From assembly GCA_000750105.3 (NCBI GenBank), contig JPHH03000017.1, positions 434,001-498,000 of the forward strand: DNA of 64,000 nt, in the 5' to 3' direction. This document shows, piece by piece, positions 1 to 9,994 of the stretch (position 1 is its first letter; each line of letters opens with the position of its first letter). The position numbers and the translations under genes were made by a program. Under the pieces are notes generated by a model that did no database searches, was not told the DNA's origin, and saw only the letters and a program-made list of their open reading frames with translations. The stretch comes from Tolypocladium sp. Sup5 PDA-1 (taxonomy: Eukaryota; Ascomycota; Sordariomycetes; Hypocreales; Ophiocordycipitaceae).

Positions 1-1
1 C

Positions 2-271
2 GGTATCCGCATCGGTACCCCCGCCATGAGCAGCCGTGGCTTCGGCGAGAAGGACTTTGAGCGCGTTGGTGACTACATTGACGAGAGCATCAAGATCTGC
101 AAGGAGGTCCAGGCCTCTCTGCCCAAGGAGGCCAACAAGCTCAAGGACTTCAAGGCCAAGGTCGCCAGCGGCGAGATTGCCCGGATCAACGAGCTGCGGA
201 AGGAGATTTCCGCCTGGACCAGCGCTTTCCCCCTCCCCGTTGAGGGCTGGCGCCTGGACGCTGGCATCTAA
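2..271 (+). CDS. Serine hydroxymethyltransferase, C-terminal fragment
   Basis: This is the last 89 residues of serine hydroxymethyltransferase, the PLP enzyme that interconverts serine and glycine while loading tetrahydrofolate with a one-carbon unit. The frame is open from base 2 and reads GIRIGTPAMSSRGF, the conserved SHMT segment in which the arginine contacts the substrate carboxylate. It ends with a helical tail and the eukaryotic-type ending AWTSAFPLPVEGW shortly before the stop. The 5' part, including the PLP lysine, lies outside the window, so the cytosolic or mitochondrial form cannot be told apart with certainty; the short tail fits either. The ATG at 26 is internal, not the start. 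Confidence 0.92.
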   Translation, partial: GIRIGTPAMSSRGFGEKDFERVGDYIDESIKICKEVQASLPKEANKLKDFKAKVASGEIARINELRKEISAWTSAFPLPVEGWRLDAGI

Positions 272-1540
272 GCCAGCACAGCGGTATTCGATACAATGTG
301 CGGGAGGATGTGTGAAGGATGGCCCTCGCGGAGCGCCATCTAGTTTGTGGGTAGCAAAAGGGAGGAAACAGCTCTGCATCCGCGGCATTTAACATGGATG
401 AGGCAAATGGCGAATGTTCAACAACTTGCATTTCAACGGCTGGCGCACTTCTTTTTGATTGGCTTTGGTGGGGACAAAAGGGAAAGACGGGGAGTTTTTG
501 AGGGGAATTCTGGGACAAGCTAAATACCTATCTATACGTGTCTGTTCATAGCTGAGGTGCTCAACGCTCCGAATGGGACAGGGCCTGCCTGCTTCAACAA
601 GTCGGGCAGGCCATGACTTTCAAGTCTTACGTACGTGGCTCATTACTCGATGTGATATCACCTGCGATTTGATGCTTTCATTAACGGTTTGGAATTTGCT
701 CCATCATCTGCTCATCTTGTTTCGCACTTCGGATCCAGGAAGTGCGCCATTGTCCACGACCTATCCCACCGCAGCGCCAAAAGCCGCAAAATCACCCATC
801 CATCCATTCAACCATCCAACCCACCGCATCCGGTCCAAGCGACCCTTTGATATCTAGAGAAATAAAAGAGAAAAGTAAAAAACAAAAACAAAACGATGAT
901 CTTTGCCCACAGCAGCATCGCATCGCTGCTCATCCCCTGCGCCGTGCCTCCGTTCCCGATCCACCACCACTGCGCACTGTAGCCAAATCCATGCCTTGAC
1001 CTCTTCTTTCCAAAGCGATATGAGAGAGCTGCCAAAAACGCGTGTGGCACAACCCAACCCGAGGTGCCAAAAAGGACTTTTGATGTGCTTCGCAGGACAC
1101 CGGGCCGCGACCATCCTGCCCGTCCCGTATCCAGTAACGCCGCATCGAAGCAGTGCGGTTTCTTTGCCATGGGGATGCTACAGAAGGGCCAAGAAGGTAA
1201 AGAAGAAGAAAAAAACACAGGAATCAAACCGAGAGTGTAGCTCGGAAAGGGGTATGCTGAAGAACAAGGAGCAGAATGAGAAAAAAGGAAAGTAAGGAAA
1301 TGCGTGCAAGTATGGAAAGAAAACAAATACACTAATCGAACAACTAATAGTCGACTCCCTCAACGTTACCAGGTGTCGCTTTTCATCCCCGAGGCTCTCC
1401 GATAACCGGTTCGAATGCTCTTTCGTCGGCCGCCGAGGGCCGCAACGCCAAAATCGTCATGTCTGTTGGCGTGTTCGCGTGGCTTTTATGTACATGTTGA
1501 TGGACGAGTCATCATTCCCGAAACGGAGGCGTCACTCCGC
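272..1540. other. Intergenic region between SHMT and spt7 (convergent 3' ends)
   Basis: The SHMT and spt7 genes converge here, so the stretch should hold both 3' untranslated regions. Open frames of up to 174 codons exist on both strands, but they are rich in Ser/Phe/Lys runs, have no recognisable domain and look like chance frames. An A-rich run lies near 860-895 and an AAG-rich run near 1195-1220. No RNA gene is recognisable. Confidence 0.5.
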
Positions 1541-4500
1541 CTACTGAGCAATGCTCTCCGGGCTCATCATGCCGACGGTGTCGTCCTTGTCGGTCTGGCT
1601 GGTGCCAGCCTGGCTCTGCATGCTATCGGTTCGCTCCATGCTGGCACCCAGCGCGAGCACGGCTGGGTTAGGAGGAGCCGTGCCATTGGGCAAGTTGCCG
1701 GCCTTCTTCTTGGCCGGCGTGTTGTTTGTCGAGCCCCCGCCCTTTTCGGGAGACGCGTTGGCCTTGGCTTCCGCGGCAGCGGCAGCGAGCTCCATCTTTT
1801 TCTTCTTCTTGGCGAGGGCCAGCTGCTCCTTGGGCGGACGCTTCTGGGCGGATATAATCTTGCCGCTGGCACCCAGGCGAGGACGGGGCTTCTTCTGCTT
1901 GACTGGGAGGTCTTCGTCCTCGACAAGAGGTTGGTCGCCATTAGCATGCAGCTTAGCAAGGAAAAAGTTCTTGACCAGTCCAATCTGGTCCTGTATATTT
2001 TCCCTGTTGACGGGCTCCGAGGGCGGGAGAGCGTCAAACATGTCCATCGCAGTCCCGCCGGTGACTTGTGTCTGCATCTGGTATTGGTTCCTCACCCTGC
2101 TATGCAGCAGGTGGAAGGGCACAGAGAAGGAATCGAGACCCATTTCCCGATCGAGGCCAAGCGCTTTGAAGCCAAAGAAGTCTTCGCCCAGATCATCGGC
2201 AAAGTCACCGCTCATGAACTGGTCACTGCCGTCGTTGAAGGCGCCAGCGCCGTCGGTGCCGGCTTCTGTTGACAGCGCCGGTCGTAGGAGGTCCGTGAGA
2301 TGCAGCTTCATCCTCTCATGAAGAGCCCCGAGCTTGGTGCTGACCCGATCAACTTCGTCGTTGGCATAAGCATCTAGCGAGGCAACATCGTGGCCGTTCT
2401 CCTCTAGGGTGTGCAAAAGAACCTCTTCGGGGGTGAAGCGAGATCGCAGCTGCGGTCCATCGGGCGTCTGGACAGTCATCTTTTCGGTCTCGCGGTAGAC
2501 GTTGAACGTCCTGCAGATTGTCTGGAAGTAATCCGCAGCGATGCCAGTTAGGGTGTCGATGGCTGATGGCTGCAACTCTTCAAAACCGTTGTGATAGAGA
2601 ATCTTTGCGACGGAGCGCTTCAGTGCGTCTTGACAAGTCTCGGGAGCCATGACCGGCCCGTCATCGGCAATGAAGTGCGGCTCAATGTCCTGTTCAACAA
2701 AGGGCTCCGTGTTGGACTTGGGGAACTGGTTGCTATACACCTGAGACTGGACTTGCATTTGCTTAATCACCGAGATCTTGGTGGCAAGCTTCCTTGTCTC
2801 CTGGATCTGATGGATGTTGTCGTCCATCTTCTTCGTCAGCCGGCTTCGTGGCGCGACAAAAGTTCCGGTTGGCACAAGGCGCAAGAACTGCTCATGCTGG
2901 TTGATGACTTGGCCGTCGCCGTCCTCGACCCATTGGAGATTTGTTTGAATGTCGGGGATGTTGCTGAGGGAGTCGTAGTAATCCGGTATGACCATTTCGG
3001 CTTCCTCGTCAATTCCCTCTGCCAGGGTCTCTGACGCTTTGTTGCCTGCGTCCTTTGTGGCGCCCGAGGCGCTTCCCAAGTGTGGGTGGGTCGCGATACC
3101 GAGCTCTTCGGCTTCCCTTTGATGCTTTACGAACCGTCGCATGCCAGATTTGCTCCTGAGCAATGCTGGAGCGTCCGCATTGAGGTTGTTGTCCTTGAAC
3201 AAGAGATGGCGTTCCTTGGCCACCAGGGCGCGGTCTTTCTTGGTGGTCTGCTTCCACAGCTTGTATTCCTCGTCTTCGTAGGCCTGTTCGACCGCATCCC
3301 CAAATGCTTGGTTCAACGCCATGCCATTCAGGCTAGGTCCGTCAATGTCCATGGCATCGGCATTGCTTGCTATGCCCGAGTGCCCATTGATGGCTCCGCT
3401 AGGAGTAATCGATCCGGCGATTGGGGGAGTGGCGAACCCATTACTGCCATCCACGGCCTCGGAGCCTTCCCTTCCCGGCTTCCCTAAAAGTCCATTGAGC
3501 TGGAGGATGGGCTTCTGATCAACAACAGGAGTGTCCTCTTTCTGGTCGCTCGGCGCCTTTCGCGACTTGTTGGCTCCTTTTGTGGCCGCCTTCCGTCCGC
3601 GAGACGACATTATCGGCTCGTCGTCGGAATCGTCGCCATTGTCGTCATCTCCACCGTTCTGCTTGCGGCGCTCCTCGGCTTCGACCTCAGCTCGTGAGCG
3701 AATCGCAAGGTCGGGAATCAAAGGGATGAGCTTCTCGGCCTCTTTCCTCATGCCGTTGGCCATGCGTCGCAAAGGGTGATTCATATCTTGGTTGTACTTG
3801 AGGCAGTTGTCCCAGACCAGGTTAAGATCCGTGACGAAGTCCGTCTTTGACTTGTACGTCAAGGACTTGAGCTTCTTTGTCATTGTTCCCAGATCCATGG
3901 GGTTCTTGATAACTGCGTATACTGTTAGCGGGGACAGGGCCTCTATATGCCTTCTTGCTGGGATGCTCACAGTTGTAGTAGTCAGGGGCATCTCTCTTGT
4001 TGACTCGGGTGAGGAAAGGCGTGGAGTACTCCGTGTGCGCCTTGAGCTCCGTCAAGACCTTCTCCAGGGCCTCGTACAGCTCTTCCTGGTTGACATTTTC
4101 CTCGCTTGCCCACTTGCTCCGATTCTTGCGCACCTCATTCATAAGGAGCCGCAACTCGGCATCTGAGGCGCGCACCTGATCTCGCTTCATGTCGATTCTG
4201 GCGATGAGGTGCTTGAGCGTGAGACTCGAGGCGCCTAAATTGGCGCTGCTTAGAGACCCCTGGTTGGCAGCTTGAGCACCCCCCGCGTTCGACGGGTTGT
4301 TATGGTCCATCTCGGCTTGTAGTTGCTTTTCTGAATCTTCTAGCCGTTGCTGCTCCAGCATGGCTGTGCGGTCGTTTTCTAAGGTGTGGAAAATCGTGTG
4401 GAAGCTTTTGCGCGTCGCCTCCTCTGTGGCGATCCTCGCCTCCTCCAGCTTTTTGATGCCATCGTCGCCCGCTTTGTCCTTGTCGTGCGACCCGTCCTGG

Positions 4501-5042
4501 CCCTTGGACTTGTCTATCTGTTTTCCGGGCGAGTTGACGGACGGGATCGGAGAGCTGCCGGACTTGGAGGGGGACAGCAGGGAGCTGGCCGCGTTTGGCG
4601 GTTTCGCCGCGGGTGGCGGCGCCGGTTCGGCTTTGTCCTCGTCATCGTCATCATCGTCGTCGTAGTCATCCTCGTCAATTGCGCGCTTCGCCTTCTTGAG
4701 CGGCGGTTCTTTGATGTCCTCGTGGTCGGTGGTCGGCGGCAGCGTGACGGTCGGGGCAGGGGCGGAGCGTTTCAGGCCGGCAATCGCGTCATGATTGTAT
4801 GAACCGTCGTCGGCAAACAGCAGGGCGACCTTGTCCTCGGTCTTGCGATACAAGTCTGCAAAGAGAGCGCGACGGTTCTCTTCCTCGACATCGACGGGTG
4901 CCTCAGGCATCAACCCCATGGTGTTATCGACGGGGGTCTGGGTGCGCGCCGGGCCATCGTCAAGATGGTTCAACGAGCGACTGCTATTTGTGTACTGCAA
5001 AGCGGGAGGCGGCCAGGTTGGCTGGCCGCTGGAAAGCGACAT
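1541..5042 (-). CDS. spt7: SAGA complex subunit Spt7 (bromodomain protein)
   Basis: Spt7 is a core scaffold subunit of the SAGA histone acetyltransferase co-activator. Two exons, complement(3971..5042) and complement(1541..3912), are joined across a 58-nt intron and give 1147 residues. The splice falls inside the bromodomain and restores its signature [14 protein letters not shown]; residues before it (DAPDYYN) come from exon 1 and those after from exon 2, which strongly supports the junction. The bromodomain spans roughly residues 290-420. A second conserved block near residues 780-830 ([18 protein letters not shown]) is the histone-fold domain of Spt7. The N-terminus has an acidic D/E tract and a nuclear-type basic patch (KKAKR); the C-terminal tail is Lys/Ala-rich. 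The start at 5042 is the first ATG in the open frame. It is divergent from the VanZ-domain gene. Confidence 0.93.
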
Positions 5043-6206
5043 CCTGGGCCCGTGGCGATGAAAGCGACGACAGGGCGCGTAGTCGCCATGCGCAGGAGAT
5101 GCGCTCGCGTAGGGCCGAAACGAGGGCGAATGGGGCTCTCACAACGTCATGGAGCGAGAGAGCGGCATCGACATAGATGGGAGACGCGCTTTTGCGACGA
5201 ACGGCGATGCGCTGGCGGAGCGTTGATGGTGCGCGTCGGGGGGGTTTTGTCGGCAGGTCGACCGATGAGGTTGGAGGAGAGCGCGGACGCTGGTTTCCGA
5301 ATCGGGAGGTTTTCCCACCTGTACCGTCAGGCTCCGTGACCGCGCCGGGCGGTTCCCCAAGCGGCGCTGCGATTGACGTCGCGGGGCAGCAAAAAAATAA
5401 TCCGATAAAAGTCCGCAGAGCAGCAGGGTGCAGTGCAATGATTCGAAATTATCCAAGGAATCGCCCGCCTCGTGTGTTTGGAGATGTGCGCAACGAGCAG
5501 CCAGCCTGGACGGAGGGCACGGCGGGTACCTCTCCAGGTACCTCCTGCTGTGGGCTCGACGATGCCGCCTACGGAGCCTCCGAGCGTGGTCATGGGAAAC
5601 ATCACGTGATGACCTTCCGCGTAGTGGAGCAGTGAAGAGTACCTAGGTACTTCGACAAGACGGCATCGCTCCCAGAGGAGGCGGCGCGCATTGCACCAGC
5701 GCGGCCATTGCCAGCCGCGTCTCTACCTTATATATCCCAACCTTCTCATGTAAGCTCGCAGACGGGAAACCGGCCGTTGGGCCAGAACTCATGCATGTAG
5801 TTGCCTGCTCCTGCCTGCCTCACAGCTCTTGTGCGACCGACCAGACGGGAGCGATGAACTCATGCTGGACCAAGCCACCTGCTGATCCCTGTCGTTGCCA
5901 CACCTGGCCATAGCTTCTTCCACGTTTCCACCCCAGCCCGCCAGCCATGACGGACAGCTTGTGACTGCTCCCCACGTTGCCTCGACGCATCTTTTCTCCA
6001 TTCTGCTGCCTCCACTCCCCAAACGACCCCCCATCGATCCCCCAACGATCCAAATCTTGCACTCTTCGGACCCCGGCCTTGGCTTTTGGGGGCCTGCGTA
6101 GCCCTTCGGACGCGAGCATTGCTACTGTACATTCGCTGGGCCTCGCGAGACGTCGTCAGCTTGCCGACCTTCGAGACGCATACCTCTCCCAAGCTTCGCT
6201 TTCATC
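5043..6206. promoter_or_regulatory. Divergent intergenic region, spt7 / VanZ-domain gene
   Basis: The two flanking genes are transcribed away from each other, so the 1.16 kb should contain both promoters. Visible elements are a perfect 12-bp palindrome GTACCTAGGTAC at 5639-5650, a TATATAT-type element near 5728, and a pyrimidine-rich stretch just before the VanZ-gene ATG. The open frames in the region (up to 152 codons) overlap one another on both strands and show no domain. Confidence 0.4.
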
Positions 6207-6860
6207 ATGCACATACGATTTGCCATTGCAGGTAAACGCCCCCGTTCTGGCCACCTGAGCCAGCGGTCCACATAAGGACAGACCGTGCTGATTCTTCTGT
6301 CACAAGGCGTCTTCCTGCTGCAGCTTCTGGTGGCGGGATACCTTGGGCTCTCGTCGGTCCAGCTGGGCCAATATGTCAACGACAAGGTCCTCCATTTCCT
6401 CGCCTTCTTCTCCCTCACCGTCAACTTCTACTGGATCTTCGATACCAACCGCCGACGTATCATCAATATGACGCTCATCGTCGTCACCTTCGTGCTCGGC
6501 GGGGGCTCCGAGTTTGTCCAGAGCGCCCTCCCCAACGACCGCGACTTCGATATGTACGATATCGTCGCCAATTTGGTAGGTAGTTTTGCCGGCCTGGGCC
6601 TGTGTTTATGGTACCACAAGCGCATGAGTGAGCGAAGGAGGCAGAAAAAGGTCTACAACGCTCTTCCCGGCGAGGACGATGCAGATATCGAGCTTGGCCA
6701 AGGCCAAGAAACTGGCGTAACAGCCGGCCCATCTCGAGCAAGGGCAGAGGTGGATGACTGGGCCGAAGGCGACGCCCCCGAAGCGTCTGCTCCGGCAACC
6801 ACCAAGGGTAGGGAACCGGACGCTCCTGACGCAGCGGAGCCCAAGAAGCGAACGGACTGA
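6207..6860 (+). CDS. VanZ-like domain membrane protein
   Basis: Two exons, 6207..6231 and 6277..6860, give about 202 residues. Exon 1 encodes only MHIRFAIA plus one base; the 45-nt intron (GTAAAC...AG) is short, but its phase makes the open frame continue upstream of the first hydrophobic segment. The protein has three or four hydrophobic helices (for example VLILLSQGVFLLQLLVAGYL, then a helix beginning LHFLAFFSL, then VGSFAGLGLCLWY). It carries the VanZ-family pattern NDKVLHFLAFFSL and GGGSEFVQSALPNDRDFDMYD. The last 80 residues are hydrophilic and disordered, so this is probably a cytosolic tail. VanZ-domain proteins are integral membrane proteins of undefined role in fungi; no substrate can be assigned. 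There is no other in-frame ATG early in exon 2, which favours the two-exon model. Confidence 0.8.
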
Positions 6861-7127
6861 GCACCCCCAGACTTTCCACCGATGGGCGCTGTGACGGTTA
6901 TTGTATTGACGAAGCTCCTTTTTTTTGTTAATGTTCTCACGATTATGGGCATGCTACCTTTGGCATTGGAGTCGTTACGTGTCATGATGAGTGAGTTCTA
7001 CTTGAGGCTGTAGGATCAATGATAAGTGAAGTTAACCGTCATTACTCATTATTCATTAGTTGCTCAGTTGTCACGTTTCTTCCGTGGTCTGCCTGTAAGA
7101 CGTGCCCATTCATGCGAAATCATCCCT

Positions 7128-7892
7128 TCACGACTCAGGCCTTCCCATCCTTTGGGAGCTATCGTTGGGGCTGCTGCCACCATGATCAAGCGACCCGCAC
7201 GAACAGATGCTCTTTCGCTTGTCGTGTCTCTCAGACCAGCTCTCAACCTTTACCGCCGGCTTCGGCTTCGGGGTTTCTGCCTCTAGTGGTAAGACACCGT
7301 CTTTAGGCAGCCCCGCGGCCGAGGCGTCGGGCTCACACTTTGTTGTTTCCTGGATCGGCATGGCCACCAGCTGGGGCTGAATGTTTTGTACCTCGACCCT
7401 GACCTCGACTCTTCTCTTGCCTCTGCGCTTCCGAGCCTTCTTTCCCCTGAAGGCTTCTATAACCTTCGAATACGCGTTTTTGAGAACCTCGCGCGTGGAC
7501 TTCTCTGAATTGCCGTCGCATCGATCCGCATTGTCTCCACGACGTTGGCCGGGCCTTGGAACCGATGGGGATGTTGTCGACGTTGTGGGAAGGCTGGGAG
7601 GCGGCGTTTCGGCGCGAAGTGAGGATCTCTCTTCTTCGTCCGTTGATTCGCCGGCGTTCTCTGGCTGTAGTCTATCCTTTGTGGGCTCTGGGGCAGCCCT
7701 GGCGGTCGGCGACGAGGTATCATGGCCGTCGTTTGCTTCGATGCTCGGGTCTTCGGCATAACCAGAGTCTTTCCGGGCTTCTTCAGGGGCGGTACGGGGC
7801 TCCAGGAGCGCCTTTGGCCCGGGGAGGCTAGATTCTGCCTGGGCGGCAGCGTTGTTATTGGCAGCCGCTGGAGATGTCGTCGAGTTCGTCAT
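7128..7892 (-). CDS. Hypothetical disordered protein
   Basis: A 254-codon single open frame starts with ATG at 7892. I do not recognise it. The first 130 residues are rich in Ser, Thr, Pro, Glu and Ala and look disordered. A basic central block (about residues 135-165, including KKARKRRGKRR) is preceded by a short predicted helix, STREVLKNAYSKVIEAF. The tail is again polar with a CSCGS motif. The composition is protein-like rather than random because it has long acidic/Ser-rich runs and no stop in 765 nt, but there is no domain to confirm it. It converges with the VanZ-domain gene and is divergent from prefoldin subunit 3. It may be lineage-specific, or an exon of a larger gene. Confidence 0.5.
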   Translation of the reverse strand: MTNSTTSPAAANNNAAAQAESSLPGPKALLEPRTAPEEARKDSGYAEDPSIEANDGHDTSSPTARAAPEPTKDRLQPENAGESTDEEERSSLRAETPPPSLPTTSTTSPSVPRPGQRRGDNADRCDGNSEKSTREVLKNAYSKVIEAFRGKKARKRRGKRRVEVRVEVQNIQPQLVAMPIQETTKCEPDASAAGLPKDGVLPLEAETPKPKPAVKVESWSERHDKRKSICSCGSLDHGGSSPNDSSQRMGRPES

Positions 7893-8697
7893 GGTGCGTT
7901 CCTCAGGGGCGAGTCGGAAATACCTTCCTAATAAGCGTCTGGATCAGACTCTTGTAGTTGGGTCGTATGTGAAAGGAAGGAGCAGGTCGCAACCTTGGGC
8001 GGGTCAAGACTGTCTTGCCTCAGACTGCCCAGGACGGGACGGCAACTTTTGCGATTACTAGGGGTGGGAATATTATATGTAGGTATGTATAGAAACTCAG
8101 GCGTCTTTGAAGCTAATCCAAAGCCAAAATATATCGTGCGACCTCCTCCACGACCAACGGATGTGCCACTTGTTTTGTTCCTGCCCTGTGACCACACAGG
8201 AGTACCCATTGTTAGCCACATAATGAACAAACACGTGAGAGATCAAAAGGGGCTGTATTCAACAATAATTATTGGACATGAAAATACGCTTATCCTAGTA
8301 GTCGTCATGCCAATTTTAAATTCTTCTAGAAATGCCATTCTCATGCGTCACCGTAAAGCGGCTGCGAACTCTTTTCGTACCGGAGGGTCCTGCGCGGGAC
8401 CGCTTGAAAGTGCCCGTGAACATAACCGTCGCACTGTCAATCATACCATTTGCCCGGTATCTAGTCAATCAGCGGTCAACCTTCCTAATATTACCAAGTA
8501 CCTAATATCTCGTATGCGTGACGATTTGGAGGCGGATGTCCAAATTCAAGGTGGGGGGACGGGATCTCGGTGAAGGACCCCACCTTCACCTTACCCACCG
8601 AGGCCCAGCAACGCACGTCGAAATGTCGCCTGCTGCAAAGCTCATCTTCCAGCTCCATAATCCCATCGTGCGCTGAGGAGAGGCACAGCAGCGAAAC
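7893..8697. other. Intergenic region with AT-richer block and hairpin
   Basis: This lies between two divergent genes. From about 8040 to 8560 the base composition is clearly more AT-rich than the neighbours. Nested inverted repeats lie at 8548-8588: AAGGTGGGG at 8548-8556 pairs with CCCCACCTT at 8578-8586, and TGAAGG/CCTTCA forms a tighter hairpin with a 6-nt loop. A 192-codon frame crosses the block but has no protein-like features, so I did not call it. Confidence 0.4.
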
Positions 8698-9623
8698 ATG
8701 ATGAGCACAGACAAAGCGCCGGCCGCCGGGTAAGCCCTGAATCCATGCACTGCTCTATGGTGCGCAGCGCAAATACTGACAAGGAGCTGCCGCAGTGCGA
8801 AGGAAGCTGCGCCTAGCAATCCGCGAGGAATCCCCTACGCCCCGTTCGTGGACAAGGTCGAGGACTATGTCGCGACGCGCCAAGATGTTGAGCCTACGCT
8901 GCGGAGCTTTCAAGAAATGATTTCGTGAGTCGCCTCGATGCCGAACCGTTGGCGCTGCGGGCGACGGGATTCTCTGGACATTGCGTGGTAACCAGAGCGC
9001 CGCAGGAAATACCAGTTTATGGAGATGAACCTCCAGCGCCGGATGGCTGGGTTGAAAGACAAGATCCCAGATATTCAGAAGACGCTGGACACGGTCAAGT
9101 TCCTGAAGTTGAGAAAGGTGCGCTTGTTGTTCCAACGAGGAGCGGGCAGAGCTGATTCGAGATCACAGGACGAGACCGACCCCATCGAAACAACCTTTGA
9201 GCTCAACGAGACGCTCTATGCCAAAGCCAATGTCCCGCCGACAGACGAGGTCTACATCTGGTTGGGGGTACGAATGCCAAGATATCCACGACGAGGAAGA
9301 GACGCTGACTTGGCACAGGCGAATGTGATGCTGTCATACCCAGTAGATGAAGCCGAGGCTCTGCTGAGCTCCAAACTGGCGACGGCGAAGACGAGCTTAT
9401 CAAACTGTGAAGAGGATTTGGACTTTTTACGGGAGCAGATCACGGTACGTTGTGCGACAGGCCCGCCCGCCAGAAGATCAGGAGCTAATGCGATGACAAG
9501 ACCATGGAGGTTGCGACTGCAAGAGTTTACAACTGGGAGGTGGTACAGAAGCGAAAGGATAAGACAAACGAGGAAGAGGAAAAGAAGACATCCGAGGACA
9601 CAGAGACTTCGCCCAATGATTGA
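8698..9623 (+). CDS. pac10: Prefoldin subunit 3 (Pac10/VBP1)
   Basis: This is an alpha-type subunit of the hexameric prefoldin co-chaperone, which passes nascent actin and tubulin to the CCT chaperonin. Six exons fit phase and splice signals: 8698..8729, 8796..8924, 9006..9117, 9169..9267, 9319..9444 and 9501..9623, giving about 206 residues, normal for the family. Conserved blocks appear in order: GIPYAPFVDKVEDYV at the start of the first coiled coil, KYQFMEMNLQRR, then ETTFELNETLYAKA and VYIWLGANVMLSYP, which form the beta-hairpin region, and EEDLDFLREQIT followed by TMEVATARVYNWEV in the second coiled coil. The C-terminus is a Lys/Glu-rich tail. Translation may start at either of two adjacent ATGs (8698 or 8701). 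The gene has five introns in under 1 kb, more than most genes here. Confidence 0.93.
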
Positions 9624-9994
9624 AGGATATTAGGCCGTGGTTGGAGATTTGATGACAGTAGATTGTCGTCTACATTCTCGAAATGGCAAATGCGCCGCCA
9701 TGTAAAAGACGCATCCAAAGTCGTATATAATCGAGCACATTGCAAGAGAAAACCGCGATACATCATGGTGACTGGCGCATCACGTCGCGAGTCGAGTTAA
9801 TAGTTGATAGAGTCCCAAGAGCACCCCACTTTGTGATAAGCCCCGATTGTTGCATAGCCTGGCATCGCGGGCCGATTTTCTCGATGCTGGCTTGGCTGGT
9901 TGATGTCAACCTAGCGCCCCTGCATTTGACGTTCGTTCACGGCATCGGCTCTTTGACTGTCACATCGGAGATCATGCTAGAACTATGAGGAGGC
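9624..9994. other. Intergenic region between pac10 and the 1008-residue gene
   Basis: These 371 bases should carry the pac10 3' end and the promoter of the next gene on the same strand. I see no RNA gene, repeat or convincing open frame. Confidence 0.4.

Noticed and set aside
808..1332. 174-codon minus-strand frame
   Set aside because: Composition is Phe/Ser-rich from a T-rich strand, there is no domain and it lies between convergent 3' ends.
1395..1425. GGTTCGAAT, resembling a tRNA T-loop
   Set aside because: No matching acceptor, D-arm or anticodon arm can be folded around it.
1415..2272. 285-codon plus-strand frame
   Set aside because: It is antisense to the conserved spt7 coding sequence, so it is a mirror frame of GC-rich codons.
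7995..8573. 192-codon plus-strand frame in the AT-richer block
   Set aside because: No domain, mixed composition and no codon bias; it begins and ends in likely regulatory sequence.
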